From the NCBI GenBank assembly GCA_045106735.1, contig JBGCEZ010000032.1, positions 1 to 64,000 on the forward strand: a stretch of DNA of 64,000 nucleotides, in the 5' to 3' direction. The notes beneath the pieces were generated by a model, which did no database searches, was not told where the DNA came from, and was given only the letters and a program-made list of their open reading frames with translations. Positions 18,595 through 26,925 of this stretch are shown here, piece after piece. This stretch comes from JBGCEZ01 sp045106735 (GTDB lineage Bacteria > Planctomycetota > Phycisphaerae > Phycisphaerales > SM1A02). The translations under genes and the position numbers were made by a program. Every line of letters begins with the position of its first letter. Position 1 is the first letter of the stretch.

Positions 18595-18753
18595 GGCTGC
18601 ACCCTACTCCCGCGGAGCCGCGGTCGGGGGAGCGCTTCGGGCCGCACCGCGGTGGCCCCAGGGCCTGGGATTCCCGGTGATTCCCGGCGATTCCCCCTCG
18701 TTTGGCCGCGAATTCTTGCGGCCTTGGGGGGCCTCGGGCAGTATCCTCCGCGC

Positions 18754-20031
18754 ATGACCCATTCCGCCGCCACCGCATCTTCTGCCCCGGCCGCTGGCGA
18801 TGCCGCGGCGATCCGGATTGCCCCGCGCATCCAGTCGATGAAGCCGTCGAGCACGCTCGCGATCAGCGCCCGTGTGGCGGCGATGAAAGCTGGCGGTCGC
18901 AACGTCATTGGATTCGGCACCGGCGAGCCGGATTTCAACACGCCTGAGGTCTTGTCCGATGCGGCGGTCAGCGCCCTGCGCGATGGACACACGCACTACG
19001 TCGCGGTTCCCGGCCCGGCGCCCGCCCGGGCGGCGATCGCCGCGGCCATGCAGCGCCGGTTGAATCTTGCGTGCGGCGTCGACGACATCGTCATCACCGT
19101 CGGCGGCAAGAGCGCGATCTACTTCACCATGCTCGCCCTGATCGAACCGGGCCGCGGGGACGAAGTCATCGTGCCGACGCCGGCGTGGGTGAGCTATCGC
19201 CCGATGATCGAGCTCGCTGGCGGACGCGTGGTTGAAGTTGCCGGGTCGATGGACCGAGAGTTCCGCGTCACGCCGGAAGACCTGGAAGCGGCGATCACCG
19301 ATCGCACGGTGGCCGTGTGTCTGAACAGTCCGTCCAACCCGTGCGGCACCATGTACGGCCCCGAAGAACTCGAGGCCATCGCCGCGGTGCTGCGCCGCCA
19401 CCCGCACGTGTCGGTGGTGAGCGATGAGCTGTACGAACAACTCGTCTACGGCGATGTTCCGCACGTTGCATTCGCCACCCTGCCCGGAATGGCCGACCGA
19501 ACCGTCACCATCAACGGGCTCAGCAAGGCGTACGCCATGACCGGTTGGCGGCTGGGATTCATCGTCGCCACCGCCCCGGGCGTGGCCAAGGCGATCGCCA
19601 AAGTGCAGGGCCAGGTGACGAGCCACGCCGCCAGTTTCACGTACGCCGCCGTCGAAGCGGCGATGAACGGGGCGGCCGACGAAGACCTGGCCGCGATGCG
19701 GGACGTGTTCATTCGGCGCGGAGCCATGATGCACGAACGACTGGTCGCGATCGATGGCGTCCGGTGCCCGCGGCCGACGGGGGCGTTCTACTGCTTCCCG
19801 GACATCCGCGCGTTCTTTGGGGCGACCACACCGGCCGGCCGGGCGATTGACTCGTCGCTGTCGTTCGCCGAAGCACTGCTCGAAGAAGCAGAAGTCGCGG
19901 TGGTTCCGGGCGACGCCTTTGGCGCGGCCGGCGAGGGGCATGTGCGACTGAGTTTCGCGTGTGCCGACGAATTGATCGCCGAAGGCCTCGACCGCATCGC
20001 CCGCTGGGCGGGAACGCTCGTTCGCGGATGA
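18754..20031 (+). CDS. class I/II aminotransferase (aspartate aminotransferase-like)
   Basis: 425 residues, PLP fold-type I. The PLP lysine lies in INGLSKAYAMTGWRLGF; other signatures are GTGEPDFNTPE near the N-terminus, VPTPAWVSYRPM, NSPSNPCGTMY, SDELYEQLVYG and the substrate carboxylate Arg in VRLSFAC. It resembles the I-gamma (thermophilic AspC/PatA) group, transferring an amino group between aspartate or a similar acid and 2-oxoglutarate; substrate is inferred only. ATG 18754 gives a short variable N-terminus before RIQSMKPSSTLA, the usual family start. It ends 94 bp before a strong bidirectional terminator. Confidence 0.92.
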   Translation: MTHSAATASSAPAAGDAAAIRIAPRIQSMKPSSTLAISARVAAMKAGGRNVIGFGTGEPDFNTPEVLSDAAVSALRDGHTHYVAVPGPAPARAAIAAAMQRRLNLACGVDDIVITVGGKSAIYFTMLALIEPGRGDEVIVPTPAWVSYRPMIELAGGRVVEVAGSMDREFRVTPEDLEAAITDRTVAVCLNSPSNPCGTMYGPEELEAIAAVLRRHPHVSVVSDELYEQLVYGDVPHVAFATLPGMADRTVTINGLSKAYAMTGWRLGFIVATAPGVAKAIAKVQGQVTSHAASFTYAAVEAAMNGAADEDLAAMRDVFIRRGAMMHERLVAIDGVRCPRPTGAFYCFPDIRAFFGATTPAGRAIDSSLSFAEALLEEAEVAVVPGDAFGAAGEGHVRLSFACADELIAEGLDRIARWAGTLVRG

Positions 20032-20124
20032 CCCGCAACTGAGCCGCGGGTTGGGGGGGATGCCGACCTGGTGCGGACCGTTCGGGCTCACATCCGCGTC
20101 CATATCCATTCCGGTCAATGAAAA

Positions 20125-20157
20125 ACCGCGGCCGAACCCCAGTGGTTCCGCCGCGGT
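20125..20157. terminator. bidirectional intrinsic terminator
   Basis: A 14-nt arm (20125-20138) pairs with 20144-20157 at 13 of 14 positions around the loop CCAGT. Five A's precede the stem and CTTCTTCT follows, so it works in either direction. It lies between the convergent aminotransferase and serine-protease genes. Confidence 0.88.
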
Positions 20158-20220
20158 CTTCTTCTGCATCGTCAACGCCAGAAGCCGCCGGCGTGTGCGG
20201 CGACCTCCAGGCCTCGGGCG

Positions 20221-21747
20221 TCAATCCTCCCAGATGTCCATGAAACGCTTCGAGCCCTGCCGGCGGATCGAGTTGTCTTCGAGGATCTCCTCGGTCGCTT
20301 CGAGCAGCTCCTCCCGATCGAATACCAGCGTCTCCTGAGCGGTGTCGTGGAAGCTGAAGACGATGAAGTCGTCGTCCAGATCTCGAATCACCGAGAGCAT
20401 GTGCTCGAGGCTGCGGATCGGCGTGTCATTGATCGCCTTGACGGTGGGGCGATACGCGATCTCGTATCCCTTGGCGATCGGGTGCGGCAAGAAGGGGCTC
20501 GCGACCACCACGAGTTCTTCACCCTCGAACTTGGGAGAGTCGTCGATGCGGGAAATGAGCGGCGACTTCGTGATCGTGAGGTACGGAGGGTAGTACTCCT
20601 CCAGGTGGTCAAGGCTGATCGGCGAGAACACCAGCGGGCCGAGCACGAAGTACTCGGGATAGTCGTTGCCGAGGTACGAGATCAGGCGGTTGCGATTGTT
20701 GGTGACCGGAAGCTTGAGGTCCATGCGCTCGCCCTTGCGAACGACCGTCACGTCAATGGTTCCGTCCGTGATCGAGCGGGGAATCAGGTACGCCCAGCTC
20801 ACGCGCACGCCGTCTTCGATCGTGACCAGTCCATCGTTGTCGATGTCCGTCCCGGCGATCGAGTCCACGAGGTCCCAGAGCTCCAGCGGCAGATCTTCCT
20901 TGTCGTCGACGTAGATGGGGCCGGTGTGCTCGGGCTTCAGGCCCAGCCAGTCGCGGAGCGCTTCATTCTCGGCGGTTTGCCAGCGCTCGGCCATGAGCGT
21001 GGGGTGACCGTCGTACTCGCCGTCCTCCACGTCGTCGAGAAACGCTCGGACTTCCTCGGCCGGAATCAGGTAGCCGATGTTCTCGGCCTGGTCCATGCCA
21101 GAGAACGTGACGCCGATGACCTGGTCGCCCATGAGCACCGGGCCGCCCGAGTTTCCGGGATTGAGCGCGGCATCGACCTGCACCCGCAGGCCGTAGACCT
21201 GCTGGTAGTAGTCGGCGTACTCGATGCGGCTCACGACGCCTTCGGTGATCGAGATCTGCTCTCCGCCGAGGGGGTAACCGAACGCCTGCACCGTTCCGCC
21301 GATCTTGGGGAGTTCGGGCTTCAGTTCGAGCGGCGGATGGGAGGCGTGAAACGCAACGCGTTCGGATTCGCGGCGCAGTTCCAGCACGGCCAAGTCGATG
21401 CCGCGCGAAATGGCCACGAGGTTGGCCCGGAGTCGATCGGCACTGCCCGGCGGCTGGATGAAGATCTGGCTCGACTGCTCCACCACGTGGGCGTTGGTGA
21501 GGATTCGGTTGCCCTCGATCACGAAGCCGGTCCCGGTGTACTCGTCGGGGGCCGACTTGGACCATGGAGACTGGAACTGCGGCCCCCGGTACGTGGCGAA
21601 AATCTTGACCACCGACTCGCGGGCGTCGGCCCGAATCGATTCCCCGGCTTCGATTCCCTCGGCGGTGCCCGTGGCGGGCAAACCGGGCGAGGCGATTGCC
21701 GACGTTGCGGTCAGCAATCCAAGGACACACGTCGCGATCCGATGCAT
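20221..21747 (-). CDS. exported S1C (Deg/HtrA) serine protease, DEG9-like
   Basis: 508 residues from ATG 21747, which starts a signal peptide (MHRIATCVLGLLTATSAIA); the frame upstream is spacer. The trypsin-like triad is complete: His in LTNAHVVEQ (about 87), Asp in RGIDLAVLEL (about 118), Ser in LNPGNSGGPV (about 200). Unlike DegP, the part after the protease domain follows the layout of plant DEG9-type proteases: GYPLGGEQISITEGVVSR, AENIGYLIP, then a PDZ-like segment and a C-terminal module (YFVLGPLVFSPIS, EELVVVAS, GYEIAYRPTVKAIND, RSLEHMLSVI). An Asp-rich IDNDGLVTIEDG loop sits in the first PDZ region. Likely an envelope quality-control protease. Confidence 0.9.
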   Translation of the reverse strand: MHRIATCVLGLLTATSAIASPGLPATGTAEGIEAGESIRADARESVVKIFATYRGPQFQSPWSKSAPDEYTGTGFVIEGNRILTNAHVVEQSSQIFIQPPGSADRLRANLVAISRGIDLAVLELRRESERVAFHASHPPLELKPELPKIGGTVQAFGYPLGGEQISITEGVVSRIEYADYYQQVYGLRVQVDAALNPGNSGGPVLMGDQVIGVTFSGMDQAENIGYLIPAEEVRAFLDDVEDGEYDGHPTLMAERWQTAENEALRDWLGLKPEHTGPIYVDDKEDLPLELWDLVDSIAGTDIDNDGLVTIEDGVRVSWAYLIPRSITDGTIDVTVVRKGERMDLKLPVTNNRNRLISYLGNDYPEYFVLGPLVFSPISLDHLEEYYPPYLTITKSPLISRIDDSPKFEGEELVVVASPFLPHPIAKGYEIAYRPTVKAINDTPIRSLEHMLSVIRDLDDDFIVFSFHDTAQETLVFDREELLEATEEILEDNSIRRQGSKRFMDIWED

Positions 21748-21925
21748 CGAAAACTCCACTTGGCTTGAGGACCGCGGGCTCCCCGAAAGAGCGGGCCGCC
21801 CGCGTGAAAACGCTAACGGTATGTTCGAATGCGATGCATTTGGTATGCAGAAAATGAATGGACTGCCATTTTCGGACGATGGTTTCGGGGTGGCGGCGGG
21901 CACGCGTTCAATGGAAGGGATGTGT

Positions 21926-21969
21926 CCGGGAGCCGTCCGGGAGCCGTCCGGGAGTCGTCCGGGAGTCGT
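21926..21969. repeat. 11-bp tandem array, 4 units
   Basis: Four abutting units CCGGGAGCCGT / CCGGGAGTCGT lie in the divergent gap 21748-22242 between the DEG9-like protease and the zinc-ribbon protein. The half of the gap nearest the protease (21800-21900) is AT-richer and probably holds its promoter, though no clear -35/-10 pair is visible. Confidence 0.85.
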
Positions 21970-22022
21970 CAGGGTCGTGTGGGGCCGGGCGTTCCGGATG
22001 AGGCTCGGGCGCGGCATGTGTG

Positions 22023-22090
22023 GAGGCACCTTTCGAGGCATCTCTCGAGGCTTCTGCCGAGGCATCTCTCGAGGCATCTGCCGAGGCACG
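22023..22090. repeat. 12-bp tandem array, about 5.5 units
   Basis: Units of GAGGCATCTCTC / GAGGCATCTGCC alternate (22023-22082) and end in a partial unit. They lie in the same divergent gap as the 11-bp array at 21926. The frame through them gives only Arg/Gly/Ser/Cys repeats with no supported start. Confidence 0.85.
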
Positions 22091-22242
22091 CGGGGGGCCT
22101 TCAGGCCGGCATCCGCGTGGGCGAACGCGAACGCGGGCCTGGACCGCTGGGGGAGGCCAATCTCGGGCGCGCGATGACCAACGCATGACCGCGCCACGCC
22201 CGTCCCAATCCCGTGGCGATACCGTGGGGGCCGGAGGCGTGC

Positions 22243-22989
22243 ATGGAGACGGACGGGGCCCGCAGTGCTTGGTTGTTGGGAAGTGAGACCGCGCGGCGAG
22301 CGGCGCCCCGGCCAGCCACGTCGGCGCTTCGCCGAGAGTGGAAGTCGGCCGCCATCGTCGCGATGTTCGGCGTGTTCTTGGGCTGGGTCATTGGCTGGGG
22401 CAGCGTCGGGATGTTCGGCACGATCCGGACACGGGGCCGCCTGAATGCGGAAGCGTCCTCGGATGTTCAATTCGGTGAGCTCTTCGAATCCGTCGTGATG
22501 GTGTGGATGATCGGGTTGTCGGTGATCATTCCGCTTCTGTTGTTGACCCTCGTCATCCCGGCCGGGCTTGGCTTCGTGGGACTCCTTCAGCATCTGCGGC
22601 GGTCCCGGTTTCGCCGAGCGCACCAATGCGAACGGTGCGGGCATCAGCGGCTGCCCGACCAGCCGATTTGCCCCGAGTGCGCCGCGAGCGCGAGTCATTG
22701 GGCCGCGCGGCCGAACTGGTGCGGGCGCATGGCCATGACCCTGGTCGTCGGCGGCGTCATCGGTACGGCCGGCGTGAACATCGGGATCGTTTTCGGCGCT
22801 GCGGTGCACGCGCGGCGCATGCTGCATCTGGATTCGACCGACGCGCGGGCGTTCCTGGAAGAAGTCGAGTTGGCCAAAGCGGCCGGTCGCAGCGAGCTGC
22901 GGCGTCTGGCCCGTCACCGGGGCGAATTCGGCGGGACGGCGTGGACGTGGGACGCGACCCATGGCCACGCCGGACACCACGACGATTGA
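22243..22989 (+). CDS. membrane protein with a zinc ribbon
   Basis: 248 residues from ATG 22243, preceded by GGAGG (22233-22237). Predicted helices: about 35-58 (AIVAMFGVFLGWVIGWG), about 84-116 (a long hydrophobic stretch, perhaps two helices), and about 166-190. Between the second and third lies a four-Cys zinc ribbon (CERCGHQRLPDQPICPEC, about 128-146). The layout resembles the protein at 28593, which also has CxxCG / CxEC between membrane segments. Role unknown; membrane-bound zinc ribbons of this type are common in planctomycetes, but I know of no assigned activity. It faces exbD across a repeat-containing gap of 101 bp. Confidence 0.75.
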   Translation: METDGARSAWLLGSETARRAAPRPATSALRREWKSAAIVAMFGVFLGWVIGWGSVGMFGTIRTRGRLNAEASSDVQFGELFESVVMVWMIGLSVIIPLLLLTLVIPAGLGFVGLLQHLRRSRFRRAHQCERCGHQRLPDQPICPECAASASHWAARPNWCGRMAMTLVVGGVIGTAGVNIGIVFGAAVHARRMLHLDSTDARAFLEEVELAKAAGRSELRRLARHRGEFGGTAWTWDATHGHAGHHDD

Positions 22990-23004
22990 AGCGGGCTGTG
23001 TCGG

Positions 23005-23058
23005 TTGCACGGGGGCACGCTTGAACGCCTGCACGGGCACGCTTGCACGGGCACGGTG
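23005..23058. repeat. imperfect 13-14-bp repeats between convergent genes
   Basis: The motif TTGCACGGGCACGC recurs three times with one shorter, diverged copy between them, in the gap between the zinc-ribbon gene and exbD. Less regular than the 11-bp arrays. Confidence 0.6.
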
Positions 23059-23090
23059 CCGAGCGGTGAGGCCAGCCGCGTCTGCGGCCG

Positions 23091-23594
23091 CTAGGGAGCG
23101 CCCGGCGATGACGCCTCGTTCGTGCCACGTCCCCGCCCCGCACCCGCACCAGCACCCGCCGAATCACGCGCCGCATCATCCCCCGACTCGCCGCCGATGC
23201 TCACCAGGCTCAGCGGAATGCCGGCGTCGCTCAGCCTCCCGTACAACTCCAGGAAGACCGGGAGGCGGTCGCGTTCGCCGGCCTGGCTTGCGGCCACGTA
23301 CACCACGGTGTCCGGCTGCTCGGCCAGCCGCCGTTCCAGCTCCGGCACCAGATCGTCAAAGGTCACCGGTTCGCGGTCGATGTACAGGGCGCCGGCCGCG
23401 TCCACGCTGATGGTGGCCGCTGGCGGGACCTCGGCCGGGGCCGCGCCGAGCAGCGGGGCGGTCTGCATCGGCAGCACATCCACCCGGTCCATCAGCACGA
23501 CGGCGTAGATGAAGAACGTCAACAGCAAGAAGACGACGTCGATCAACGGCATCGTCTCAACGCGGACTTCATGTTGGGTGCGGCGAATGGCCAC
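23091..23594 (-). CDS. exbD: biopolymer transport protein ExbD/TolR family
   Basis: 167 residues. ExbD/TolR works with ExbB/TolQ to couple proton flow to TonB or Tol function. The family signature is intact: a short cytoplasmic start (MAIRRTQHEVRVET), then MPLIDVVFLLLTFFIYAVVL, one membrane helix with the essential Asp (residue 19), then a periplasmic domain (ALYIDREPVTFDDLVPEL, DTVVYVAAS, LSLVSIGG). The C-terminus is a Gly/Ala-rich tail. Start is GTG 23594. No exbB or tonB is adjacent; the STAS gene lies 39 bp upstream on the same strand. Confidence 0.9.
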   Translation of the reverse strand: MAIRRTQHEVRVETMPLIDVVFLLLTFFIYAVVLMDRVDVLPMQTAPLLGAAPAEVPPAATISVDAAGALYIDREPVTFDDLVPELERRLAEQPDTVVYVAASQAGERDRLPVFLELYGRLSDAGIPLSLVSIGGESGDDAARDSAGAGAGAGRGRGTNEASSPGAP

Positions 23595-23633
23595 GGGAAG
23601 AGGCGGCGGCCCGGAGGGGCTCGCTCGCCCGCG

Positions 23634-23978
23634 TCAAATGTCCAACAACTGCAGTGACGCCAGGGCCAGCGTCACGTCGTCGGTGAAGTCAAAGACCTTG
23701 TCCAGGCCGGTGACCATCATCACGCTCCACACCGCATCGCTCGCGCCGCAGACCCGCATGCGGGCCTCCAACTTCTGGAGCGCCTTGCGCAGCTTGAGCA
23801 TGGCCGCGATGTTCGACGAGTTCAGGTACGAGACCTGTTCCAAGTCGATGATCACGTCCGGGCCCGCGTCCTCCATCGCTTCAATGCGGCGGATCAGCGT
23901 CTCGATGTCCTCACTGAACGCGGGCTCATCGTTCATTTCCGCGATGGTGATCGTGTCGGACCACGCCTTGATGGGCAT
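23634..23978 (-). CDS. STAS-domain protein (anti-sigma-factor antagonist type)
   Basis: 114 residues from ATG 23978, with GGAG at good spacing upstream; the longer frame to 24104 overlaps gyrA and lacks conserved content. The domain has the STAS core: DVIIDLEQVSYLNSSNIAAMLKLRKALQK, with the Ser-Ser of NSSN where anti-sigma antagonists are phosphorylated, then MRVCGASDAVWSVMMVTGLDKVF. By family such proteins sequester anti-sigma kinases or serve in other switches; the partner is not in view. It lies between gyrA (55 bp) and exbD (39 bp), all minus strand, so it may share the gyrA transcript. Confidence 0.85.
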   Translation of the reverse strand: MPIKAWSDTITIAEMNDEPAFSEDIETLIRRIEAMEDAGPDVIIDLEQVSYLNSSNIAAMLKLRKALQKLEARMRVCGASDAVWSVMMVTGLDKVFDFTDDVTLALASLQLLDI

Positions 23979-24033
23979 CGATCGGCTCCGGGCAAAGGGG
24001 TCGGCCAGCATACCGCGGGCGGTTCGGGGGTGC

Positions 24034-26739
24034 CTATTCGCTGGCTTCGGGGGCGTTCGGGGCATCCGTGGCCCCGGCGGCCTGCTCGTCGCCTTCGCCG
24101 CCAATTTCGTCCTCGTCGCCGCCGTCGTCGACCCGGGCGGCGGAGATCAGGCGATCTCCATCCTTGAGGTTGACGACCCGCACGCCCTGCGTGTTCCTCC
24201 CCATCTGGGAGACGCTGGCCGCACTGATACGGACGATCATGCCGCCTTCGCTGACGAACATGATGCCGTCGGCGTCGGTGACCCGGAGGATGGCGGCGAT
24301 CGGGCCGTTGCGGTCGGTCGTGCGGATGTCCCGCCGACCCTTGCCGCCGCGGCTCTGCGGCCGGTCGCCCGATTCTGAATGCACGAGGTAATCGTTCAGC
24401 GGCGTCCGCTTGCCGTATCCGCGTTCGGTCACGGTCAGGAGGTCCGAGTCATCCTCGGCCCGCACCAGTCCGACGACGGAATCGCCGTTGGCCAGATCGA
24501 TGCCCTTGACGCCAGCCGCACTGCGGCCCATGACGCGGGCGTCGTTCTCGTTGAACCGGATCGCCATGCCCATGGCCGTGGCCAGCAGCACGTGGTCATC
24601 GCCGCGGGTGTAGACCACGTCGATCAGCTTGTCGTCGTCGTTGAGGTTGACGGCGATGATGCCGGAGCGGTTGACGTTGCGGAAGTCCTTGAGCGCGGTG
24701 CGCTTCACGCGACCCGAGGCGGTACCGAAGAAGAGGTAGTCCTCACTCTTCTCGAAGTCCTGGATCTGCTGGAACGCGACGATTCGCTCGTCTTCCCGCA
24801 ACTCGAGCAGGTTGACGATCGCGCGGCCCAGCGACGTCCGGCTCATCTCCGGAATCTGGAAGACCTTCTTCTTGAACACGCGTCCGGTGTTCGTGAAGCA
24901 CAGCAGGTCATCGTGCGAACTCGACACGAGCAGGTGCTCGATGAAGTCGCCGTCCTTGGAGTCGGAGCCCTTGATGCCCCGGCCGCCGCGGCCTTGCTCG
25001 CGGTACGTGTCCACCGGCATGCGCTTGACGTAGCCGGCGTGCGAGATCGTGACCACGCATTCGTGTTCGGCGATGAGGTCGCCGATCTCGATGTCCTCGC
25101 TCTCGGCGTCTTCGATCGTCGTGAGGCGCGGGGTGGCGTACTTGTCCTTCAGCTCCTGGCAATCCTCGCGGATCATCGTGCGGACGCGGGCGTCGTCGCC
25201 GAGGATCGCTTCGTAGTCGTGGATGCGCGAGAGCAGCTCGGAGTACTCGGACACCAGTCGCTCGATCTCCAGGCCAACGAGCTGGATCAGCCGCAGGGCA
25301 CCGATCGCCTCGGCCTGGACCCGGGTCAGGGCAATGCCGCCGACGTCCGTGGTGGCCGCTTCTTCACTCAGCTTGAGCAGGGCTTCGGGGACCTTCGGGG
25401 CGTACGCGTGGTCGCGCGGGATCTGGAACCCGCGGTCCATCAGCCGCTCGATCGCTTCCTCGCGGGTGCGGCTCGCGCGGATGAGGCGAATCACTTCGTC
25501 GATGTCGCAAACGGCGTAGATCAGGCCTTCCAAGCGGTGGGCCTGCTTGCGGGCTTCCCGCAGCAGGTGCTCGGTCCGGCGGCGGATCACGATTCGGCGG
25601 TGATCGATGAACGCCTGGATCAGTTGCCGCAGGCCCATGGTGCGCGGGCGGCCGTGGTCCAGGGCGATGTTGATGATCGAGAACGTCGACTGCAGCGGCG
25701 TGTACTGGTAGAGCTGCTTCTCGACGACTTCCGGGTTCGCGCCCTTCTTCAGGTAGACGACGATCCGCGTGCGGTGCGACTTGCCCGAGAAGTTCTTGAT
25801 GTCGCTGATGTCGGGGATGCGCTGGTTCTTGGCCGCATCGACAATCTTCTCGATCAGGTTCTTCTGGACGAGCTGATATGGAATCTCATCGATGATCAGG
25901 ACGTCGCGCCCGTTCATCTTGTCCATGTGCACGCGGCCGCGCAGCTGGATCCGACCGCGACCGGTGGAGTAGGCGTCGAGAATCCCGCGCCGGCCCTGGA
26001 TGATGCCGCCGGTGGCGAAGTCCGGCCCCGGCACCATTTCCATCAGCTCGGACAGCTCAATGTCCGGATTGTCCAGCGTGGCGACGATGGCGTCGCAGAT
26101 CTCGCCGAGGTTGTGCGGCGGAATCGACGAGGCCATGCCCACGGCGATGCCGCTGGAGCCGTTGACCAGCAGGTTCGGGAACTTCGCCGGCAGGACGGTC
26201 GGCTCGAGCCGCGTTTCGTCGTAGTTGCTCTTGAAGTCGACGGTGTCGAGCTTGATGTCGGCGAGCATGTCCACCGCGGCGGCGGTGAGCCGGGCCTCGG
26301 TGTAACGCATGGCCGCCGGGGGATCGCCGTCGATGGAACCAAAGTTGCCCTGCTTGTCCACCAGCAGGACGCGCATCTTCCAATCTTGGCCCATGTTGAC
26401 CAAGGTCGGGTAGATGACCGACTCGCCGTGCGGGTGGTAGTTACCCGACGTGTCGCCGGCGATCTTCGCGCACTTGCGGTGCTTGCGGCCGGGCGACAGG
26501 TTGAGGTCGTTCATCGCCACGAGGATGCGGCGCTGCGAAGGCTTGAGTCCGTCGCGGACATCGGGCAGCGCGCGGTCCATGATCGTGGACATCGCGTACG
26601 TCAGATAGCTCTCGTGCAGCTCGCGGTCGATTGGCCGCTCGACGATCGGATTGCGGCTGGGGGCGATGGGCTCGGTGCCGGCATCGTCCGGGTTCGCGGG
26701 TCCGTCGGGGCCGCTCTCAGAACTGGGCGTGTCGCTCAT
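24034..26739 (-). CDS. gyrA: DNA gyrase subunit A
   Basis: 901 residues. GyrA cuts and rejoins DNA for ATP-driven negative supercoiling with GyrB (not in view). Motifs: LHESYLTYAMSTIMDRALPD at the N-terminus; the quinolone-region segment YHPHGESVIYPTLV; the catalytic Tyr in AAMRYTEARLT (about 146); and a GyrA-box-like QGRGGRG (YREQGRGGRGIKG) in the C-terminal beta-pinwheel, which argues for GyrA over ParC. The tail is acidic (DEDEIGGEGDEQ). At the position equivalent to E. coli Asp87 there is Pro. ATG 26739 is taken; a GTG eight codons upstream is possible, and neither has a clear ribosome-binding site. Confidence 0.95.
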   Translation of the reverse strand: MSDTPSSESGPDGPANPDDAGTEPIAPSRNPIVERPIDRELHESYLTYAMSTIMDRALPDVRDGLKPSQRRILVAMNDLNLSPGRKHRKCAKIAGDTSGNYHPHGESVIYPTLVNMGQDWKMRVLLVDKQGNFGSIDGDPPAAMRYTEARLTAAAVDMLADIKLDTVDFKSNYDETRLEPTVLPAKFPNLLVNGSSGIAVGMASSIPPHNLGEICDAIVATLDNPDIELSELMEMVPGPDFATGGIIQGRRGILDAYSTGRGRIQLRGRVHMDKMNGRDVLIIDEIPYQLVQKNLIEKIVDAAKNQRIPDISDIKNFSGKSHRTRIVVYLKKGANPEVVEKQLYQYTPLQSTFSIINIALDHGRPRTMGLRQLIQAFIDHRRIVIRRRTEHLLREARKQAHRLEGLIYAVCDIDEVIRLIRASRTREEAIERLMDRGFQIPRDHAYAPKVPEALLKLSEEAATTDVGGIALTRVQAEAIGALRLIQLVGLEIERLVSEYSELLSRIHDYEAILGDDARVRTMIREDCQELKDKYATPRLTTIEDAESEDIEIGDLIAEHECVVTISHAGYVKRMPVDTYREQGRGGRGIKGSDSKDGDFIEHLLVSSSHDDLLCFTNTGRVFKKKVFQIPEMSRTSLGRAIVNLLELREDERIVAFQQIQDFEKSEDYLFFGTASGRVKRTALKDFRNVNRSGIIAVNLNDDDKLIDVVYTRGDDHVLLATAMGMAIRFNENDARVMGRSAAGVKGIDLANGDSVVGLVRAEDDSDLLTVTERGYGKRTPLNDYLVHSESGDRPQSRGGKGRRDIRTTDRNGPIAAILRVTDADGIMFVSEGGMIVRISAASVSQMGRNTQGVRVVNLKDGDRLISAARVDDGGDEDEIGGEGDEQAAGATDAPNAPEASE

Positions 26740-26846
26740 GGAAGGGTGGTTCCGGACGCCCACCGGATGGCGGCGGGCGGCGATCGATCGGGGCGCGTTT
26801 CGAGGGCGCCGCGGAAGGTCCGGAGCGGACCCACGCGGGAAGCCAC

Positions 26847-26852
26847 ATCATA
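26847..26852 (-). promoter_or_regulatory. possible gyrA -10 box
   Basis: TATGAT on the minus strand in an AT-richer patch (26835-26880), about 108 nt upstream of the gyrA ATG. No good -35 is seen at standard spacing, so this is weak. Confidence 0.3.
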
Positions 26853-26925
26853 CTGGAAAACGCGTCCTTTTGCCGGCCACGCGTCGGTCGCGACAGGGCG
26901 TGCAAACCCCGTGCGGAGAACGACT

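Noticed and set aside
21748..23040. N-terminal extension of the serine protease to 23040
   Set aside because: The added part is Arg/Pro-rich, runs through the 11- and 12-bp arrays and the antisense of the zinc-ribbon gene; a signal peptide starts at ATG 21747.
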